A DNA stretch of 10,636 bases from Thalassiosira profunda (taxonomy: Eukaryota; Bacillariophyta; Thalassiosirophyceae; Thalassiosirales; Thalassiosiraceae): the NCBI GenBank assembly GCA_036939355.1, contig JALLAP010001600.1:1-10636 (forward strand), read 5' to 3'. Of this stretch, positions 7,212 to 10,636 are shown piece by piece. Made by a program: the position numbers and the translations under genes. The notes beneath the pieces were generated by a model. It was not told the DNA's origin, made no database searches, and worked only from the letters and a program-made list of their open reading frames with translations. The number at the start of each line of letters is the position of its first letter. Position 1 is the first letter of the stretch.

Positions 7212-7468
7212 GCCAGGCTGCACCGTTGCCGCCGCTCCCCTCCTCAATTCATCGGCTTCCTCGGTTCGGAATTTTGTGAGACGTCTTGCTTGGCGCTTGC
7301 TGCCGCAGCAGCTGCAAAAGCGTTCTAATGCGAGGGAACGCTGCAAGTAACGTGAGGGAAAAGGGGCAAAGTGTGTGCTTGATCTGCAAAGCCCTTATGT
7401 ATAACGGAAGCTAGGACATATTATGTAGGCCGGCCATACTCAGCGCGACAGGCAAAGATCAAGCCTAT
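7212..7468. promoter_or_regulatory. Spacer between the WW gene 3' end and the TPR gene 5' end
   Basis: This 257-bp spacer carries the 3' flank of the WW gene and the promoter and leader of the TPR gene, both on the minus strand. No canonical AATAAA for the WW gene is seen. Features are a 12-mer shared with the IFT88 upstream region (7410-7421), an ACATA-T-TATGT inverted repeat (7416-7426), a GGCCGGCC palindrome (7428-7435) and a three-codon upstream ORF (7252-7244). Two TTGCAG stretches in the leader could act as splice acceptors, so an untranslated first exon is possible. Confidence 0.5.
7244..7252 (-). other. Minimal upstream ORF (Met-Asn-stop) before the TPR protein
   Basis: On the minus strand ATGAATTGA lies 33 bases before the chosen start codon of the TPR gene, in a different frame. 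If the transcript begins upstream of it, scanning ribosomes would meet this two-codon ORF first. Whether it is transcribed is not known from sequence. Confidence 0.4.
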
Positions 7469-8410
7469 TCATATCTTCGCCAGCTTGCTTTGCAGGGCAT
7501 GCAGTCGAATATCAACGCGTCCGGGCTCGATGTGGGGAGCCAACGATGCCACCGGAAGGGAAAACGGCCGCAACGGCACGTAGTACTGATCCACTCCCTC
7601 CTCCTCCCCTCGTTGCCCTTTCTTGCCATCGGCAGTCTCCGAATCATTTTCGGCAAAATCTCCCCCGTCCACATTCTTCGCCTTCAGCTCCCTCGATACG
7701 TTGCACAGGTCCGCAATCGCCCCGGCGGAGAGACCTTCCAGTTCCAGCTTCGGCACCGCTGCTCCGTTGTTCCGTTGCGTTTGTTCTTCGGTGATCATGG
7801 CTCGTACAGACATAACGAGCAGACCAGGGGTTGTTGCAGTGGAAGCGCCAAAGCCGGATGGTGCAGTGGGAATTGTTGCATTCGTCTGAATTGCGGGTTG
7901 TTGCGGAGGAATCGGCACCGGTTGATTCAGCGGCACGGGTCCAGGAACCACTCCCATTTGAGGTTGCACTGGTGTGTATTGTTGGGGATAATTGGGCTGT
8001 ATTGGAATGCCGCCAGGTAGACTGTTTGCAATTGGAGGCACTGGCATCACAACCGCTGGCTGACCCATCACAGGTGCACCCATAACTTGTTGACCCATCA
8101 TCACTGGCTGTACGCCGCCAAGCATTGGTACTGGCTGCTGTACCTGCTGAAATTGCTGAATCGACTGCTGCATTGGCTGAACTGGAAGCTGCTGTTGCAT
8201 AGGAGGTTGTGGTGGTGGTGGAGGGAAGCACGGCGGTGGCACCCAGCTCGTCTCTCCTGTCGAGCGATTCGCCCAATATGCCCGCCCACTGACGGGATCG
8301 GCGGCCTGCTCCCACCCCGGCGGAAGGGGAGGCTGTGCCGACGGAGGCGGCGGTGGAAACGAAGGGACGCCGCCGCCGCCGGGCGTTGGTTGATAGCTCG
8401 GGTGCTGCAT
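7469..8410 (-). CDS. WW-domain protein, Pro/Gln-rich, with a conserved-looking C-terminal block
   Basis: A single exon of 313 residues from the ATG at 8410; the frame upstream has only a TTG. One canonical WW domain lies at about residues 28-59: LPPGWEQAADPVSGRAYW then ANRSTGETSWVPPP, with both signature tryptophans, the central aromatic and the final Pro. WW domains bind proline-rich peptides. About residues 60-190 are low-complexity Pro/Gln/Met/Val, as in splicing and transcription cofactors. The C-terminal 110 residues are different: an amphipathic stretch (LELEGLSAGAIADLCNVSRE), an acidic linker, then YYVPLRPFSLP and EPGRVDIRLHALQSKLAKI. These look folded or ligand-like and belong to no domain I can name. 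The gene is probably nuclear. It is divergent from SCO1 with 151 bp between starts. TTTTTTGCCAG just upstream could be a splice acceptor, so a further 5' exon cannot be excluded. Confidence 0.78.
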   Translation of the reverse strand: MQHPSYQPTPGGGGVPSFPPPPPSAQPPLPPGWEQAADPVSGRAYWANRSTGETSWVPPPCFPPPPPQPPMQQQLPVQPMQQSIQQFQQVQQPVPMLGGVQPVMMGQQVMGAPVMGQPAVVMPVPPIANSLPGGIPIQPNYPQQYTPVQPQMGVVPGPVPLNQPVPIPPQQPAIQTNATIPTAPSGFGASTATTPGLLVMSVRAMITEEQTQRNNGAAVPKLELEGLSAGAIADLCNVSRELKAKNVDGGDFAENDSETADGKKGQRGEEEGVDQYYVPLRPFSLPVASLAPHIEPGRVDIRLHALQSKLAKI

Positions 8411-8561
8411 CGTTGCTGGCAAAAAATAATGCAATCAAAAGCAAGCACAAAAAATAGGAAGGGAGAGACGGATGGAAAGCCGACGGACGTCCCCGCTTCG
8501 TCCTTCGTCAGCGTCAGATTTCCGCCCTCCTCATTCCTCCTCATCGTCGGCAAGGATTAGC
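8411..8561. promoter_or_regulatory. Short divergent promoter between the WW gene and SCO1
   Basis: Only 151 bp separate the two start codons. The WW-proximal part is A-rich on the plus strand and repeats CAAAAAATA at 8420-8428 and 8448-8456. The SCO1-proximal part is a pyrimidine-rich leader (CCGCCCTCCTCATTCCTCCTC). An in-frame ATG at 8472 could extend the SCO1 protein by 30 residues. No TATA box is evident for either gene. Confidence 0.5.
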
Positions 8562-9816
8562 ATGGCCGTTGTTGCAGGAGCCGCCCGCCGCGGCCTCGTC
8601 CGCACCGGCGGCGCGTATGCGCGGCAGTGCCGTGGGCCCCATTCCCTTCGCGCACCGTCGGTCCGGCCCTTGGCCAAGCTCCCGCCAGTCGTCGGTGCAC
8701 CCCTTCGCGCCAGCTCAGGATCGGCCGCCAACCCGCCCAAGGGCGCCGCCGCGGCTTCCAATTCCCTCAAGAATGCCAAGACCACGGCCGGGACGGGCGA
8801 TCCGGAGGGGTTGGGGGCCGCCGACGCCACCGGCTTCTCGACGAGAGGGCCGGTGACGTGGCCCGCGCTCGGCCTCGTCGCCGTCGTGGCGGCGAGCGCG
8901 GTGGCGTACTACAAGATCGAGAGGGAGCGGCGGCTGGAGAATGCCATGGGCAAAATTGTGAGTGATGAAATCTGTTTCAAAATAATGTCGGTATCACCCC
9001 TATTTGTATTGCTCACATCTTATGCACCCCCCTCAAAACAGGTATCGAGTGAGTCCGGCTGGAGTCCAAACCCGGAACTGCTTGCCCGTCGACAGTATGT
9101 GCGGACCAAATGGGGCTGGTTTCCCAAGGAAGATGCATTTGGGGGAGGTGAGTCCTTGGAACTCTCTCCCATTGGAAATGTATCTTAAGGTGGAATTGCA
9201 GAGATCCTTCGGTGGAGTTGCGGAGCACTGTCGGGTGCAGAGACTCAACTCACCCCTCACCATCTCACCCTTCTGTTTGCAATTGTTGGGACACACAGCT
9301 GGAAAGCCTGCCATTGGTGGACCGTGGTCTCTTGTGGATCTGGACGGAAATCTGGTCACCAACAAATCTTTTGAAGGAAAGTGGACGCTCCTCTACTTTG
9401 GATTTGCGCGGTGTCCGGACATCTGCCCTTCAGAGATGGTGAAGGTGGGCAAAGTGATGGACACTCTGAAGAAGGAGCACCCCGAACTGCACAAAAACAT
9501 ACAACCCATCTTCGTGAGCATCGACCCTGCCCGGGATTCTCTGAAAGCGTTGCGCGACTACGCGAAGGACTTTCATCCGAGCTACGTCTTCTTGACGGGG
9601 GCGCCGCAGCAGGTGCAAGCCATGGCGAAGAAATATCGCGTGTACATGAGCAAGGCCGACGAAACGGAAGATGGAGATTACCTCGTGGATCACTCGATTG
9701 TCATTTACTTCCACGACGAGACGGGAGACATTGCCGATTGCTTCACGCAGAGCATGCGCCCGAGCGATGTGGTGGAGAAGGTGGTCGAGAGAATGACGTT
9801 TGTTCCTAGCTACTAA
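8562..9816 (+). CDS. SCO1: SCO1-type cytochrome c oxidase copper chaperone, mitochondrial
   Basis: SCO proteins deliver copper to the CuA site of cytochrome oxidase subunit 2 at the mitochondrial inner membrane. Exons 8562-8957, 9042-9147 and 9299-9816 give 339 residues. Residues 1-50 form an Arg/Ala-rich, acid-free mitochondrial presequence. A single membrane helix (PVTWPALGLVAVVAASAVAY, about 97-116) is followed by the basic YYKIERERR. The thioredoxin-like domain starts at GKPAIGGPWSLVD; the copper-binding CPDIC gives Cys206 and Cys210, and the third ligand is His299 in DYLVDHSIVIYF. FVSIDPARDS and FHPSYVFLTG are also typical. Exon 2 adds about 35 residues between the membrane helix and the core (WSPNPELLARR, KWGWFPKED), unusual compared with the animal, yeast and plant forms I know. 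The ATG at 8562 was preferred because the presequence follows it directly; an earlier in-frame ATG is at 8472. Confidence 0.93.
8958..9041 (+). other. SCO1: SCO1 intron 1 (84 bp, stop-free, multiple of three)
   Basis: The donor GTGAGT follows GGCAAAATT and the acceptor CAAAACAG precedes GTATCGAGT; phase 0. It is 28 codons long with no in-frame stop, so the reading frame is open straight through. It is called an intron because of the good donor, the pyrimidine-rich segment before the acceptor, and its hydrophobic translation, which would put an extra near-membrane segment after the transmembrane helix. Confidence 0.72.
9148..9298 (+). other. SCO1: SCO1 intron 2 (151 bp)
   Basis: The donor GTGAGT follows TTTGGGGGAG and the acceptor GGACACACAG precedes CTGGAAAGCCTGCC; phase 1. 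The junction codon becomes GCT, giving FGGAGKPAIGGPW, which matches the start of the SCO core domain. A competing acceptor (ATTGCAG ending at 9201) would not keep the core in frame. Confidence 0.82.
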
Positions 9817-9837
9817 TCGTGTCTTAGCGCATACGCC
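9817..9837. other. 21-bp gap between convergent stop codons (SCO1 and tandem-WW gene)
   Basis: The SCO1 TAA ends at 9816 and the TGA of the minus-strand WW gene ends at 9838. Neither gene can have a 3' untranslated region of ordinary length without running into the coding sequence of the other, so their transcripts almost certainly overlap as sense/antisense. Confidence 0.85.
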
Positions 9838-10636
9838 TCAAGGCTTCGGCTTCTCCCAGGATGTCTTTCCCGACGTGTGGTAGTAGTAAACTTTGCCGCT
9901 GGTTGCATCTTTTGTCGACGTCCACCCCGACGGAAGATCTCCCTCTGTTCTCTTCGGGATTGCGGGCTTTGTCCAACTGCGCTCGTTCGTGCTCCGTCGA
10001 AAGTAATACGTCTTCCCTGAGGTTGGATCTTTTGTGCATTCCCAACCAGCTGCCACAAGCTCTGGCTCCATTGTAGTTGTCGTCGTAGCAGCAGCCGACG
10101 GAGGCAAAAATGCATTTGTTTTGGCTCCCAACGCAGCCGCATCAGACGATATTGTGTTGGTCACTTCAGACCGACTGGTGGGCGGTGCCCCCATGGCCTG
10201 CTCTCGTCTCATCATCGCCTGAGCGACCTGCTCCATTGGATTGAACTGATCCGTCTCAGGGACATGTCCGGTCTTCTTTTTCTTCCTTTTCTTTTCCTTC
10301 TTTGGCTCTGTATCTGCCACTGCATCTTCATCCCCGGCACCTTCGACAATGGGCGGCAACCCCAGTTCCTTTCGCATCGAATCCGTACCATCCCAATAGT
10401 ACCCAGTACCTCTGCTTTCTTGCGTCGTGAACACGTAATCGAATTTGTACCCCTCGAATTCATCCGCTTGCAAAAAGTAGGGCACGTCATCCGGCCGCAC
10501 CCTCTCCAACACCAACTTTTTCCGCTTCCTCTCCGCATTCTCCTCGTGGTCCGATTTCCTCTTGAACACCGTATATCCCGCCCCGGCCTCCCGATCGCCC
10601 GCCTCCCGTCGGACCTTCGCCTCGGTGGCCCGCTCG
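9838..10636 (-). CDS. Tandem WW-domain nuclear-type protein, 5' end outside the window
   Basis: The visible C-terminal 265 residues are in one open frame running to the right edge with no start codon. At the edge it reads charged Glu/Arg/Ala sequence, then FKRKSDHEENAERKRKKLVL. A short motif follows, PYFLQADEFEGYKFDYVFTT then RGTGYYWD, resembling the F-x-G-x-x-x-x-YVF...G-x-GYY element seen at the ends of many eukaryotic proteins. A basic run (KKEKKRKKKK) is a likely nuclear localisation signal. Two WW domains close the protein: GWECTKDPTSGKTYYF..ERSW and GWTSTKDATSGKVYYY..KTSWEKP. The second ends three residues before the stop. This layout resembles spliceosome-associated WW proteins such as WBP4/FBP21, but that assignment is inference. 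It is convergent with SCO1. Confidence 0.82.
   Translation of the reverse strand, partial: ERATEAKVRREAGDREAGAGYTVFKRKSDHEENAERKRKKLVLERVRPDDVPYFLQADEFEGYKFDYVFTTQESRGTGYYWDGTDSMRKELGLPPIVEGAGDEDAVADTEPKKEKKRKKKKTGHVPETDQFNPMEQVAQAMMRREQAMGAPPTSRSEVTNTISSDAAALGAKTNAFLPPSAAATTTTTMEPELVAAGWECTKDPTSGKTYYFRRSTNERSWTKPAIPKRTEGDLPSGWTSTKDATSGKVYYYHTSGKTSWEKPKP

Noticed and set aside
5136..7328. 730-residue open frame on the plus strand opposite the TPR gene
   Set aside because: It is in exact codon register with the minus-strand gene, its translation is His/Val/Gln-rich with no domain, and it is explained by the absence of TTA, CTA and TCA codons in the real gene.
9004..9298. SCO1 protein starting inside intron 1 and reading through intron 2
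   Set aside because: That frame lacks the presequence and membrane anchor. The spliced model gives presequence, transmembrane helix and GKPAIGGPW in the order expected for SCO1.

Overview
This window is nuclear DNA of a flagellated microbial eukaryote. The evidence is short GT-AG introns (71-151 bp), the standard genetic code, mitochondrial and secretory targeting sequences, and a gene for intraflagellar transport protein IFT88. Genes are tightly packed: convergent stop codons lie 60, 60 and 21 bp apart. Moderate-to-high GC and small introns would suit a stramenopile or similar protist, but the sequence alone does not fix the lineage.

Layout from left to right: (1) a secreted protein of unknown function, + strand, two exons (290-1029); (2) IFT88, - strand, two exons (1090-3216), broken in this assembly by a 72-bp exact duplication around a single N at 2001; (3) a 470-bp divergent promoter region with an AT-rich GAAATTTC array, a CACGTG box, a C-rich tract and a TATA box; (4) an SLC35C2-like nucleotide-sugar/triose-phosphate-family transporter, + strand, two exons (3687-5072); (5) a large intronless TPR protein of the TTC38-like, bacterial-type family, - strand (5133-7211); (6) a Pro/Gln-rich protein with one WW domain, - strand (7469-8410); (7) SCO1-type cytochrome c oxidase copper chaperone, + strand, three exons (8562-9816); (8) the C-terminal part of a basic protein with two WW domains, - strand, running off the right edge (9838-10636).

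The genes do not form an operon or an obvious pathway. They are a housekeeping mix: cilium assembly (IFT88), Golgi or endomembrane transport, mitochondrial respiration (SCO1) and two WW-domain proteins that are probably nuclear. What they share is compact architecture: divergent pairs with common promoters (IFT88/transporter, WW/SCO1) and convergent pairs with almost no 3' spacing. I found no mobile element, CRISPR array, tRNA or rRNA. I saw no convincing new multi-gene system. The most useful observations are the repairable assembly error in IFT88, two stop-free introns whose lengths are multiples of three, a 12-mer shared by the upstream regions of two minus-strand genes, and several conserved-looking protein regions with no known function.
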